Shown here: in pieces, positions 8,773 to 17,127 of the stretch
Layout of the letters: every line of letters starts with the position of its first letter
Position numbering within the stretch: position 1 is the stretch's first letter
NCBI RefSeq assembly: GCF_005280735.1
Contig: NZ_CP040077.1
Coordinates: 310,001 to 374,000 of the forward strand
Direction: 5' to 3'
From: Trinickia violacea
GTDB lineage: Bacteria; Pseudomonadota; Gammaproteobacteria; Burkholderiales; Burkholderiaceae
Length of the DNA: 64,000 nt
Notes under the pieces: model-generated
The model's database searches: none
The model's input: the letters and a program-made list of their open reading frames with translations, nothing else
What the model was told of the DNA's origin: nothing
Position numbers and translations under genes: made by a program

Positions 8773-9993
8773 CTAATCGCCCGGCAGCGGAGCGGGGAGT
8801 AACAAGGTCGTCGCGAATCCCGGCACGGGCGGGGTCATCCAGCGCAGCGCGCGTCCGCGGCCGTACGACTGCACCTTGCCTGCCTCCGCGAGCGAGTCGA
8901 GCGAGCGCTGCACGGTGCGCTGGCTCGCTCCGAGCGCAAGCGCCAGCGCCGAGCTCGTCCACGATTCGCCGTCGCTGAGAAAGGCCAGCACCGCGGCGTG
9001 TTTTTCTTCGACGGGGCGAGCCAGCACTACAACTTCGCGCGCGCCGCTGGGCTCCAGCGCAAACCCCCGCGGCGTCGCGTTCACGCTCGCCAGTGCCTGT
9101 ATCTCGCTGCGCAACCGTCCGACTTCGACGCGCAACCGCGCGCGATGCGATTCGTCGGCGAGCTTCAGGCGGAAGGCGCGGGCGACGAGCGTGTCTCTCG
9201 GCACGTCGTGCGGCCACGCTTCGGCGAGCGCGCGTGCCAGCGTGAACAGAACCGGCCGCGTGGCAAGCGAGACGACCGTGCCTGCATCGCGAACCACGTA
9301 GCGGCACGCGTCCACGACGAGCGCGTCCGTCGCCAACAACGCTTCCACCTCTTCGAGCAGGACAAGCCGTTCTTCGCCGCGCACGATCAGGCGCGCCGCG
9401 GGCGTGCTCATGACGCGAGAGGCGCTTTCGACCTCCGCCGTCAGCGCGGGGATGCCGGCGTGGCGCGCGGCGAACGTGGCGCGCTCGAGCGCGGCGCGCG
9501 CGGTCTTCGTCTGGATGCGCCGCAGCGCGACGCCTGCGACGACCAGTTCGTGGACAGCCCGCAACGCGGGCGGAAGCGGCATGGGGGCGAGGGCGGCGAG
9601 CGTCCGCTCGGTTTCGTCGAGGCGGCCGACAAGGAGAAAGCGCCGGAGTTCGAGATACCTCGCATGCGCGGCGTTGACCAGGTCGCCGTGCGCTTCGAGC
9701 GTGGCGCGCGCGGCGTCGAGCGTCTTGGCGGGCCAGCCGAGGTCGCGTGAGGCGAGCGCGATCTCGGCCTCGGCGACGATGCACCGCGCGCGGGCCACGG
9801 CCTCTTTAGGACCGAACGCGCGCGCCGCGTTTCGCAGCAGCGCCTTGGCCCGCACGAAGTCGCCGAGCTGCGCCATCGCGATGCCGCGCAGCGCAAGCGC
9901 GGGCGCGTCGTCGCGCAGGGCGACGCGCTTGAGCGCGCCGAGGGGATCACCGGCCGCGAGCGCGCGCGCCGCGGCCGTGATCAGTGAGTCCAT
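8773..9993 (-). CDS. TPR-containing winged-helix transcriptional regulator
   Basis: This 406-residue protein has an N-terminal all-helical, Ala/Leu/Arg-rich region of TPR-like helix pairs (about residues 1-190). A middle part with a VGRLRSEIQAL segment (about 290-300), like the DNA-binding half of SARP/BTAD-type regulators, follows. The C-terminal helix-turn-helix at about residues 345-385 reads SWTSSALALALGASQRTVQRSLDSLAEAGKVQSYGRGRALRW. It probably controls the downstream propeller gene and perhaps the divergent DUF2182 gene. Domain limits are by eye. Confidence 0.75.
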   Translation of the reverse strand: MDSLITAAARALAAGDPLGALKRVALRDDAPALALRGIAMAQLGDFVRAKALLRNAARAFGPKEAVARARCIVAEAEIALASRDLGWPAKTLDAARATLEAHGDLVNAAHARYLELRRFLLVGRLDETERTLAALAPMPLPPALRAVHELVVAGVALRRIQTKTARAALERATFAARHAGIPALTAEVESASRVMSTPAARLIVRGEERLVLLEEVEALLATDALVVDACRYVVRDAGTVVSLATRPVLFTLARALAEAWPHDVPRDTLVARAFRLKLADESHRARLRVEVGRLRSEIQALASVNATPRGFALEPSGAREVVVLARPVEEKHAAVLAFLSDGESWTSSALALALGASQRTVQRSLDSLAEAGKVQSYGRGRALRWMTPPVPGFATTLLLPAPLPGD

Positions 9994-10134
9994 CCGAATC
10001 CCGCCACACTTGTCACTCCCGCCGTTCCGAGGTCCGGACCTAGTCTATCTCACAACATCAACCGTTTCGTCGCACCGCGAACCGATCGCACCGGACGGCG
10101 AAGCGCTTCTGAATGGCATGGGATGGGCTTAGTC

Positions 10135-10932
10135 ATGATTTCCGAACGAACCACGTCGCAGCGCGCCTTCATCGGCGTCATGTCGCTGCTCTTCGCCGCG
10201 AGCACGGCGGCGACGATTTACTGGTGCGCGTCGATGTCGTCGATGCATGGGATGTCGATGCCCGGTGGCTGGACGATGTCGATGACGTGGATGCTCGCGC
10301 CCGGGCAGTCGGGACCGCGCGCGGCGGTGTCGTTCCTGCGTATGTGGGTCGTGATGATGGTGGCGATGATGCTGCCGTCCCTGATGCCGATGCTGATGCG
10401 CTATCGCAAGTCCGTGGCCGGCGCAGAAGCGGCGCGCCTCGCTTGGCTGACCGCACTGGTGGGCTTCGGCTACTTTGCCGTGTGGACCGCGTTTGGCATG
10501 GCCGCGTTTCCAGCGGGCGTCGCACTCGCGGCCGCCGAGATGCAGTTGCCGGCGCTGGCGCGCGCCGTGCCGAGCGCGGTCGGGGTAGTGGTCCTCATGG
10601 CGGGCGCGCTCCAGTTCACGGCGTGGAAGGCGCATCACCTCGATTGTTGCCGGGCGCCGTCAGGGCGCGGCCAGTGCCGCACGCTGCCGGCGGACGCCGC
10701 CACGGCATGGCGGCACGGGCTGCGCCTCGGTCTCCACTGCGGCTATTGTTGCGCCGGCCTGACGGTGGTCCTGCTCGTCATCGGCGTCATGGACTTGCGT
10801 GCCATGGCCGTCGTAGCCGCGGCCATCACTGCGGAACGCCTTGCGCCGGGCGGTGAGCGCGTGGCGAGAATCATCGGGGGTGTCGCTGTCGCAGCGGGGG
10901 TGTTCCTTATCGCGCGGGCGGCGGGGTTCTGA
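10135..10932 (+). CDS. DUF2182 integral membrane protein, Met/His-rich, predicted metal-binding
   Basis: The 265-residue protein carries the DUF2182 (COG5486) signature: five to seven hydrophobic segments, an extracytoplasmic Met-rich loop (SMSSMHGMSMPGGWTMSM) and MWVVMMVAMMLPSLMPML in the first half, then KAHHLDCCRAP and LRLGLHCGYCCAGL in the second. Met, His and Cys clusters fit copper or another soft metal, and the family is described as predicted metal-binding; the function is not established. ATG 10135 is used because GGATGGG lies 7 nt upstream; an in-frame ATG at 10123 is the alternative. It is divergent from the regulator gene. Confidence 0.83.
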   Translation: MISERTTSQRAFIGVMSLLFAASTAATIYWCASMSSMHGMSMPGGWTMSMTWMLAPGQSGPRAAVSFLRMWVVMMVAMMLPSLMPMLMRYRKSVAGAEAARLAWLTALVGFGYFAVWTAFGMAAFPAGVALAAAEMQLPALARAVPSAVGVVVLMAGALQFTAWKAHHLDCCRAPSGRGQCRTLPADAATAWRHGLRLGLHCGYCCAGLTVVLLVIGVMDLRAMAVVAAAITAERLAPGGERVARIIGGVAVAAGVFLIARAAGF

Positions 10933-11161
10933 GGGCTCGAAAAAGACGGTGTGCCTCCGCACGCACGGTTGCCGAATTCAACTAGGTGATGGCGTTTCGT
11001 CACGATGCCGCCGCGTTACCTTCTCAATCACTGGCGGTACGAGCCGTTGTTCTGGCGGTTAGAGGCGCGTATGTAAGCAGTCCGTCGGCACCGAGCCGGC
11101 CGCCCGGCGCGCCTCTGGGCGCGGCGCATTAAAACGAGAAGGGATTGCCTCGTTCATTAGG

Positions 11162-12310
11162 ATGACGATAGAAGCCATGCGCGCATTGGTGAGACGAAAT
11201 GCGCGACGAACGGCAATCAAGAATCAGGAGACCGAGACGACCATGGATGCGCGCACGGAGGCGCCTGCGCTGCACAGGCGGCTGATGCAATACGACCCGG
11301 TCCTGGGCTATCGATTTGCGGCCGGGCTCAAAGTCCGGATCCCGCACGAGGGCGGCGGGTATCTCGTGAAGAGCAACCGCGACGGCTTTCGCTGCGATCA
11401 CGAAGTCACGCCACGGAAGAACGGCCGGCACCGTGTGCTGGTATTCGGCGATTCCTACACGGCCGGTGACGGCGTCAGCAACGGGAAACGCTACTCGGAC
11501 GTGCTCGAGCAAAAGCTGCCCGACACCGAGGTGCTCAATTTCGGGCTCAGCGGCAGCGGCACGGATCAGCAGTACCTGATTTATCAGCAGTACGCGGACC
11601 AGATCGACTATGACGCGGTGGTGATCAGCGTGCTGGTGGAGAACATTCAGCGCAATGTGCTGAAGGACCGCGGCTGGGCGGACCGCGAGGGTGGCGCGAT
11701 TCGCGTGCCGAAACCCTGGTTCGAACTCTCCCGCGACGACGAGCTGACGCTGAAAGGCGTGCCGGTTCCGCAGCCCTATAAGGCCGATTTGACGTCCGAG
11801 GCGCAAGGGGGCGTCAAAGCGCTGGTTCGTTCGGGCATCCACAAGATGGCCGGCCGCCTCGGGCCGGAATACAAGGACCTGTGCCAGAAGCTGACGAAGT
11901 TCCAGCCGCTTCCGGAGTACCACTCCGCCGACAACTCGAGCTGGAAGCTCATGCAGGCCATCCTGAGAAAGTGGGTGTCGGAGCTCAAGGTGCCGGCCGT
12001 GATCGCGGTCGTGCCCGTCTACCAATACGTCGAGGAAACGGCCAGCTACAAGGACGTCAGAACGCGCTTCGGCGAACTCGCCCAATCGATCGACGTGCCC
12101 GTCTATCACGTCGTCGACGACCTGGTGCGGCACCCGGCCGAAGTCAGACGAATGCTTCGCTTCGAGAAGGACGTCCACTTCACGCCGTTCGCGCACAAGC
12201 TGGTAGGGGAAGCGCTCGCGAAGGTCGTGGCGCCGTTGCTGGACGGCGGCGCCTCGGAAGCGAACTCGATGCCCCACGCCGCCGCCTCGATTGCGATGCA
12301 TGGACGGTGA
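11162..12310 (+). CDS. SGNH/GDSL-family hydrolase
   Basis: The 382-residue protein has an SGNH fold: block I VLVFGDSYTAGDG with Ser98, a glycine loop FGLSGSGTDQQ (block II/III position), and the C-terminal D-x-H motif KDVHFTPFAH (Asp337, His339). The form D-x-H-F-T-P-x-x-H is typical of SGNH enzymes acting on acylated glycans or small esters. No signal peptide is present, so it is probably cytoplasmic. Start is uncertain: ATG 11243, preceded by CAGGAG, would remove 27 residues. It is the first of four closely spaced genes ending in a carbamoyltransferase, so it may add or remove an acyl group in the same pathway. Confidence 0.85.
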   Translation: MTIEAMRALVRRNARRTAIKNQETETTMDARTEAPALHRRLMQYDPVLGYRFAAGLKVRIPHEGGGYLVKSNRDGFRCDHEVTPRKNGRHRVLVFGDSYTAGDGVSNGKRYSDVLEQKLPDTEVLNFGLSGSGTDQQYLIYQQYADQIDYDAVVISVLVENIQRNVLKDRGWADREGGAIRVPKPWFELSRDDELTLKGVPVPQPYKADLTSEAQGGVKALVRSGIHKMAGRLGPEYKDLCQKLTKFQPLPEYHSADNSSWKLMQAILRKWVSELKVPAVIAVVPVYQYVEETASYKDVRTRFGELAQSIDVPVYHVVDDLVRHPAEVRRMLRFEKDVHFTPFAHKLVGEALAKVVAPLLDGGASEANSMPHAAASIAMHGR

Positions 12311-12313
12311 CCT

Positions 12314-13471
12314 ATGGGCATGGTCGATATCGGCGCTTGCGAAACGGCTCGATGGGCGATCGTCGATACGCTGTACTTCGATTCGCTCCGGCATCGCTTC
12401 GTACGCGGCGACATCGAAATAGACGATTCGCGCATCGCGCGCATCCTGCCGCCTCGCACGTCGGGGCGCGCCTGCACACTCGCGGGCGAGGCGACGGTGT
12501 GTCTTCCCGGGTTGATCGATTCCGATGCCGGGCCGGGGCAACCAGACTGGAACCGGCACTCACGCGAACTCGCGGCGCTCGGGGTGACGACGGCGGGCGT
12601 GTTCTGCCGCGGGCTGGCCGAATGTGCCGCGTTCGCCGCGGCGGAAGGCGTGCGCCGCCTCCTATATGTCGAGCTTGGCGAAGGCAGCGGCGCGAATGCT
12701 GGTGCCGCCGCGAGCCCGCCCGTGCTCGAGGGCTTCGCGCGCGTCGCAGCGTCGCTCGCGCTCTCCCGCTGCGAGGTGTTTCCCGCCGTCGTGCCGAGCG
12801 AGATATGGTCGGCGGCGACGCTGCTCGCCGCCGCGTCGATTGCCGAGACCGTCGGCCGCCGGCTGTGCGTGCGCCTCAGCGCGACGCACGGCGATGCCAA
12901 GCGCTACAAGGAAACGCGCTTCTTCACCGAGGTCGGGCTGTTGTCCTACTTGTCGCTGCTGTCGCAGGTGACGATCTTCAACGTCTCGCAATTGACGCGC
13001 AGCGATGTGGGGATGCTGAACGATTCCGCCGCGAACCTCGTATGCGCGCCGGGGGCGGTCAGCGAGTCGCTGCTCGAGCAGCACTTCGCGCGCTTGTCGC
13101 TAAAGGACCGGGCACTGGGCTTTTCGATCAACGGCCATGCCGTGACGGAAGCGGAGCGCTACGAATCGCTGGTGGTGTTGTCGATGACGCTCATCCACCA
13201 GGCGGGGGACGCTGCCGCCACGTGCGACGTCGTGGTCGACGCCTTGACGCGTTCGGCCGCGCTGGCGCTCGGCATCGCGAACATCGGCGCGATCGCGGCG
13301 GACATGAAGGCCGATCTCTGCCTTTTCGAGCGGCCCGGCGATTTCGCCGAGAACGGCGACAGCCGCGACTTCATCAAGCTGCTGGCCAACACGAAGCCGC
13401 GTGACGTGTTGATAGACGGTTCCCCGGTGGTGCTCGACGGAGCAATCGTGCGCGAGCCGGAACAAGCGTAG
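12314..13471 (+). CDS. Amidohydrolase-superfamily protein lacking the HxH metal motif
   Basis: This 385-residue protein follows the outline of metal-dependent amidohydrolases: N-terminal beta-sandwich (IVDTLYFDSLRHRFVRGDIEIDDSRIARI), PGLID at 65-69, GVTTAGVF, a TIM-barrel core, a C-terminal ALGIANIGAIAADMKADLCLF segment, and VLIDGSPVVLDGAIV. In active members PGLID is followed by x-H-x-H; here the residues are S-D-A-G, and the usual later metal-binding His/Asp positions also look replaced (SATHGDAK, FSINGHAV). It may be a non-catalytic or metal-free homologue. It begins 4 bp after the SGNH gene stop. Confidence 0.72.
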   Translation: MGMVDIGACETARWAIVDTLYFDSLRHRFVRGDIEIDDSRIARILPPRTSGRACTLAGEATVCLPGLIDSDAGPGQPDWNRHSRELAALGVTTAGVFCRGLAECAAFAAAEGVRRLLYVELGEGSGANAGAAASPPVLEGFARVAASLALSRCEVFPAVVPSEIWSAATLLAAASIAETVGRRLCVRLSATHGDAKRYKETRFFTEVGLLSYLSLLSQVTIFNVSQLTRSDVGMLNDSAANLVCAPGAVSESLLEQHFARLSLKDRALGFSINGHAVTEAERYESLVVLSMTLIHQAGDAAATCDVVVDALTRSAALALGIANIGAIAADMKADLCLFERPGDFAENGDSRDFIKLLANTKPRDVLIDGSPVVLDGAIVREPEQA

Positions 13472-13510
13472 TTCAAGACGACCCATCATTCATCGTCGCG
13501 GGGGTAAGCA

Positions 13511-15340
13511 ATGACCAGGTATGTGCTAGGCGTGTCGGCCTTCTATCACGATTCGGCAGCTGCGATCCTGAAGGACGGCAAGATCGTTGCGGCAGCGCAG
13601 GAAGAGCGCTTCAGCCGAAAGAAACACGACCCGCGTTTCCCGCGCGGCGCGATCAACTACTGCCTCGAAGAAGCGGAGATCGACGGCAGCGATCTCGCGG
13701 CCATCGCGTTCTATGACGACCCGGCGCTGACCGCCGACCGCATCATCCGCTCGTCGATCGCGTTCGCGCCGGATGCCGAAGCGTTTTTCACGCGGGCCGT
13801 CCGCTCGTTCTTCGGCGTCAAGCCTTACTTCAAGGAGCTGATCGAAGCGATGCTCGCGTGCGACGTCCCGATCTATTACGCGCGGCATCACTATTCGCAC
13901 GCGGCGTCGGCGTTCTTTCCGTCGCCGTATGAAGAGGCCGCGGTGCTGTGCGTCGACGGCGTCGGCGAGTGGTCGACGACGAGCCTCGGTATCGGGCGCG
14001 GCAGCCACCTCGAAATCTTGCGCGAAATTCGCTATCCGCATTCGCTCGGCCTGCTCTATAGCGCGTTCACGTTCTTCTGCGGATTCAAGGTCAATAGCGG
14101 GGAATACAAGCTGATGGGGCTCGCGCCCTATGGCCGGCCCCGCTACGCGGGCAAGATCAAGGAGCACCTCATCGATATCAAGGAGGACGGGTCGTTCCGG
14201 CTGAACCTCGACTTCTTCGATTTCCATCAAGGGCTCACGCTGACCAACGAGCGCTTCCATCGGCTCTTCGACGGGCCGCCGCGCGTGCCGGAATCGAGAA
14301 TCACGCAGCGCGAGATGGATCTGGCCGCGTCCATTCAAGCCGTGACGGAAGAGGTCATGCTGAAAATCGCGCGCACGATGCGGCAGCTGACGGGCGCAGC
14401 CAACCTGTGTCTTGCGGGGGGCGTCGCATTGAATTGCGTGGCCAATGGGAAGATCCTGCGCGCTGGCATCTTCGACGACATCTGGATCCAGCCGGCCGCC
14501 GGCGACGCGGGCGGCGCGATCGGCGCGGCCTATCTCGCCGACTTCAACATGCTCGGCGGCAGCCGTCCCGCACTGGCCGGCGCCAAGGATTCGCAGCAAG
14601 GGAGCTTCGTCGGCCCCGAGTACAGCGACGGCGAGATTCTCGCGTTCTTGTCGGACACGGGTGCCCAGTATCACGCGCTGGACGGCGCCGATGCGGGCGC
14701 CGCGCAGATCGCGGGCCTGCTCGCCGAGCAAAAGATCGTCGGCATGTTCGCCGGCCGCATGGAGTTCGGACCGCGCGCGCTCGGCGCCCGCTCGATACTC
14801 GGCGATCCGCGCGCGGCATCGACGCAATCGCGCATGAACCTGAAGATCAAGTTTCGCGAGTCGTTCCGGCCGTTCGCGCCGATCGTATTGAAGGACCGCG
14901 CGGCGGACTATTTCGAGCTCGGCGCCGACAGCCCGTACATGCTGCTCGTCGCGCCGGTGAGAGAAGCGCATCGGCAGGTTCCGGACGCGCCGTCCGATCC
15001 GGAAGACATGCTGGAGATCGTCAACGCGGTGCGCAGTTCCGTTCCGGCGATCACGCACGTCGACTACAGCGCGCGCATCCAGACGGTGGAAGAGGACGTG
15101 AACCCGCGGATGTACTCGGTATTGAAGGCATTCGAGGCGCTGACCGGATGCCCGCTGCTCGTCAACACGTCGTTCAACGTGCGCGGCGAGCCGATCGTCT
15201 GCACGCCGGAGGACGCCTACCGCTGCTTCATGCGCACGGAAATCGACGCGCTCGTGATGGGCAACGTCATCCTCTATCGCGACGAGCAGGCCCCGGTCGA
15301 AACCGACGACTCATGGAAGAAGGAGTATCAACTTGACTGA
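13511..15340 (+). CDS. Carbamoyltransferase, NodU/CmcH/TobZ family
   Basis: This 609-residue protein has the full family layout. The N-terminal Kae1-like domain carries SAFYHDSAAAIL, QEERFSRKKHD, the metal-binding HHYSHAASAFFPSP and CVDGVGEWSTTS. It continues with LAGGVALNCVANGKIL and EFGPRALGARSILGDPR, then the C-terminal domain with FRPFAPIVL and NTSFNVRGEPIVCTPEDAYRCF. Such enzymes use carbamoyl phosphate and ATP to carbamoylate a hydroxyl group of a sugar or natural product. All conserved motifs look intact, so it should be active. GGGGTAAG precedes the ATG. The acceptor is unknown. Confidence 0.95.
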   Translation: MTRYVLGVSAFYHDSAAAILKDGKIVAAAQEERFSRKKHDPRFPRGAINYCLEEAEIDGSDLAAIAFYDDPALTADRIIRSSIAFAPDAEAFFTRAVRSFFGVKPYFKELIEAMLACDVPIYYARHHYSHAASAFFPSPYEEAAVLCVDGVGEWSTTSLGIGRGSHLEILREIRYPHSLGLLYSAFTFFCGFKVNSGEYKLMGLAPYGRPRYAGKIKEHLIDIKEDGSFRLNLDFFDFHQGLTLTNERFHRLFDGPPRVPESRITQREMDLAASIQAVTEEVMLKIARTMRQLTGAANLCLAGGVALNCVANGKILRAGIFDDIWIQPAAGDAGGAIGAAYLADFNMLGGSRPALAGAKDSQQGSFVGPEYSDGEILAFLSDTGAQYHALDGADAGAAQIAGLLAEQKIVGMFAGRMEFGPRALGARSILGDPRAASTQSRMNLKIKFRESFRPFAPIVLKDRAADYFELGADSPYMLLVAPVREAHRQVPDAPSDPEDMLEIVNAVRSSVPAITHVDYSARIQTVEEDVNPRMYSVLKAFEALTGCPLLVNTSFNVRGEPIVCTPEDAYRCFMRTEIDALVMGNVILYRDEQAPVETDDSWKKEYQLD

Positions 15341-15635
15341 CGCCGACCTTGGAAAATTCTTCCGCACGAAGCTCGCGCCCGCGCAGCGGCAAGTCGCGCC
15401 GTTCATGCTGGCGAACACCGATCCTGCCTGCACGTCGTATTTCCTGCATGTCTTCGAGCCGGAACCGATCGTCGCGCATGAAGACATGATCGGCGCGCTG
15501 ATCGAGATCTGGCGCGAGCTTGGGCTCGACGCGCTGGTGGCGCTCGAGCCGGACCTGCGCAAGATGGCAAAGGCGCTTCGCGCGCCGGCCGAAGAAAGCG
15601 AAGCGGTGTCGCAGTTCGTGTACGCGATGTACTGA
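15333..15635 (+). CDS. Orphan 100-residue protein after carbamoyltransferase
   Basis: Not recognised. It has a TTG start at 15333, justified by AAGGAG at 15319-15324 and by an 8-bp overlap with the carbamoyltransferase stop. The protein is soluble and mostly helical in appearance: FFRTKLAPAQRQVAPFMLANTDPACTSYF, then an acidic helix IGALIEIWRELGLDALVALEPDLRKMAKAL. The overlap points to translational coupling and a role tied to the carbamoyltransferase, for example as a subunit or chaperone; that is inference only. Confidence 0.7.
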   Translation: MTDADLGKFFRTKLAPAQRQVAPFMLANTDPACTSYFLHVFEPEPIVAHEDMIGALIEIWRELGLDALVALEPDLRKMAKALRAPAEESEAVSQFVYAMY

Positions 15636-15645
15636 CGCGCGGCTT

Positions 15646-16311
15646 TCAGCGCTTCTTGGGCGTTGCTGAGGCGGACGATCGCGAGCCGGCGCGGGGCGTT
15701 GCGCGCTTCGCGCGCGGCGGCTTATCCGCCACGCCCGCCGCCGTCATCGCCGCCGCCATCTTGCCGACCGCCTGCGCGATGCGCTCCGACAGCGCCGGGT
15801 CCGGCACCGCGCGCGCCAGCGTGACGCCGCCCGACAGCATCGCAAGCAGCGCGATCGCTTGGTCTTCCTGATCGGTGCCCGCGCCGGCCGGCATGCCCGA
15901 ACTCACCTCGTCGATGAGCCGGCGCAGTTCCGCCTCGTACGCCTCGCGCGTTTCGTCGTCCGCCCGCACCATCTCCGGCGAAAAGCTCGGTAGCGCGCAG
16001 CTTTCCTCGACGGCGCACGTGCGCTTGGGGCCCAGGTAGAGCTCGATGAACGCCTTGATCCATTGCGTCCCGCGGCTCGCCTTGAGCCCGGCGACCGCGA
16101 GCCGCAATTCTTCGAGGCCCGAGAGCACCACCGTGCGGAACGCCTCGCTCTTCGATTTGAAGTGTCCGTAGAACGCGCCGTTTGTCACGCCGGCGGCTTT
16201 CGTCAGGCCATCGATGCCCGAGCCGCCATAGCCGTCGCGGCGGAACAGCTGGCCGGCTGCCTCGAGGATGCGGCTGCGGGTTTCGGTCTTGTGTTCGGCT
16301 GAGTAACGCAT
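15646..16311 (-). CDS. TetR/AcrR-family transcriptional regulator
   Basis: The 221-residue protein has an N-terminal TetR helix-turn-helix: TRSRILEAAGQLFRRDGYGGSGIDGLTKAAGVTNGAFYGHFKSKSEAF (residues 11-58). A ligand-binding helical domain follows, and then a basic Arg/Lys/Ala tail of about 30 residues (PPRAKRATPRAGSRSS). It is divergent from a tautomerase gene, with a palindrome in the shared spacer that should be its operator. The inducer is unknown. Confidence 0.92.
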   Translation of the reverse strand: MRYSAEHKTETRSRILEAAGQLFRRDGYGGSGIDGLTKAAGVTNGAFYGHFKSKSEAFRTVVLSGLEELRLAVAGLKASRGTQWIKAFIELYLGPKRTCAVEESCALPSFSPEMVRADDETREAYEAELRRLIDEVSSGMPAGAGTDQEDQAIALLAMLSGGVTLARAVPDPALSERIAQAVGKMAAAMTAAGVADKPPRAKRATPRAGSRSSASATPKKR

Positions 16312-16331
16312 GACTCACTCACTTTGAGAGC

Positions 16332-16363
16332 GATCACTCTTTTTTCTTGAAAAGAGAGTGATC
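16332..16363. promoter_or_regulatory. Palindromic operator between TetR gene and tautomerase gene
   Basis: GATCACTCT (16332-16340) and its exact reverse complement AGAGTGATC (16355-16363) flank a 14-nt A/T-rich spacer between two divergent genes. Size and position fit a TetR-family operator repressing both promoters. Confidence 0.65.
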
Positions 16364-16433
16364 AGTGTCTATACATAGAGAGCAGTTGATATTTATACCA
16401 CCACGAGTCGTTGCTCACCTTAGAGGATCTGCC

Positions 16434-16859
16434 ATGCCGATTACGCTGACCGTACCCGAAGGATTGCTTTCCCCTGAAGCCGAGGCCCGTGCTTTCTCCC
16501 AGTTGACCGAGGCGCTCTTGAAGGTCAACCAGCTCGACGGCAACCCGTTCATGGAGCCCAACGTCGTCGGGACATTGAACGTCTTGCCGAAGCAGCACGT
16601 GTTTTCGGGCGGCAAGCCCGCCCCGGCGGTGTTCATCGAACTCAAGCTGCCGCCTATTGCGCTTGCGACTCCGGAAGCCAAGCAGGCTTTTACCGAAGCG
16701 GCTACATCGATTCTGGAAAAGGCCGCGGAAGGGCGTGTCAAGCGGGATCACATCTGGACCAACGTCGTCTATGCCGCCGAGGGGGCGTGGGGGATAGGCG
16801 GTCGCGCCTATAGCAATTCGGAGCTCGTCGACGCGATTCAGCACGCTGCTGCGCGCTGA
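16434..16859 (+). CDS. Tautomerase-superfamily protein (4-oxalocrotonate tautomerase-like)
   Basis: The start at ATG 16434 gives a 141-residue protein beginning MPITLTVPEG. After Met removal Pro1 would be the catalytic base, as in the tautomerase superfamily, which decides the start over the longer open frame reaching 16365. At 141 residues it is about twice a 4-OT monomer and closer to cis-CaaD or MSAD-type fused beta-alpha-beta proteins. The second half (AGAPAPAVFIELKLPP-like segment, then VKRDHIWTNVVYAAEGAWGIGGRAYS) fits that fold. It is probably repressed by the divergent TetR regulator. Substrate unknown. Confidence 0.83.
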   Translation: MPITLTVPEGLLSPEAEARAFSQLTEALLKVNQLDGNPFMEPNVVGTLNVLPKQHVFSGGKPAPAVFIELKLPPIALATPEAKQAFTEAATSILEKAAEGRVKRDHIWTNVVYAAEGAWGIGGRAYSNSELVDAIQHAAAR

Positions 16860-17050
16860 GGGGGGCGCTCGCGAAAACGGTACGCAACGGTCATGCAGCG
16901 GAGCGCCGCCCGACGAATGTCGCCCGGCGAAACGCCGGTCAGCAAAACGGCGTTCGCAAGGTGTCCTCTCGCTTATGATCGTTGCATTCGCGACGTCTCA
17001 CGGAGAATGAAATGAACGCGTCCCACCCGAGAACGTGAGAACAAGAGAAG

Positions 17051-17126
17051 GTGGATCCTCACGGGCCACGGCATCGATGTACCCAGGTGGAAAATGCACG
17101 CATTTCCCGGCAACCGGAGGATCCAC
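17051..17126. repeat. Inverted repeat before IS110 transposase start
   Basis: GTGGATCCTC (17051-17060) and its exact reverse complement GAGGATCCAC (17117-17126) bracket 56 nt and end 1 nt before the transposase ATG. The right arm contains the GGAGG ribosome-binding site, so folding of the RNA would hide it. It may belong to the element's left-end structure. Confidence 0.6.
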
Positions 17127-17127
17127 G

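Noticed and set aside
13526..15058. Long frame antisense to the carbamoyltransferase gene
   Set aside because: Mirror of codon bias; Arg/Ala/Glu-rich with no motifs.
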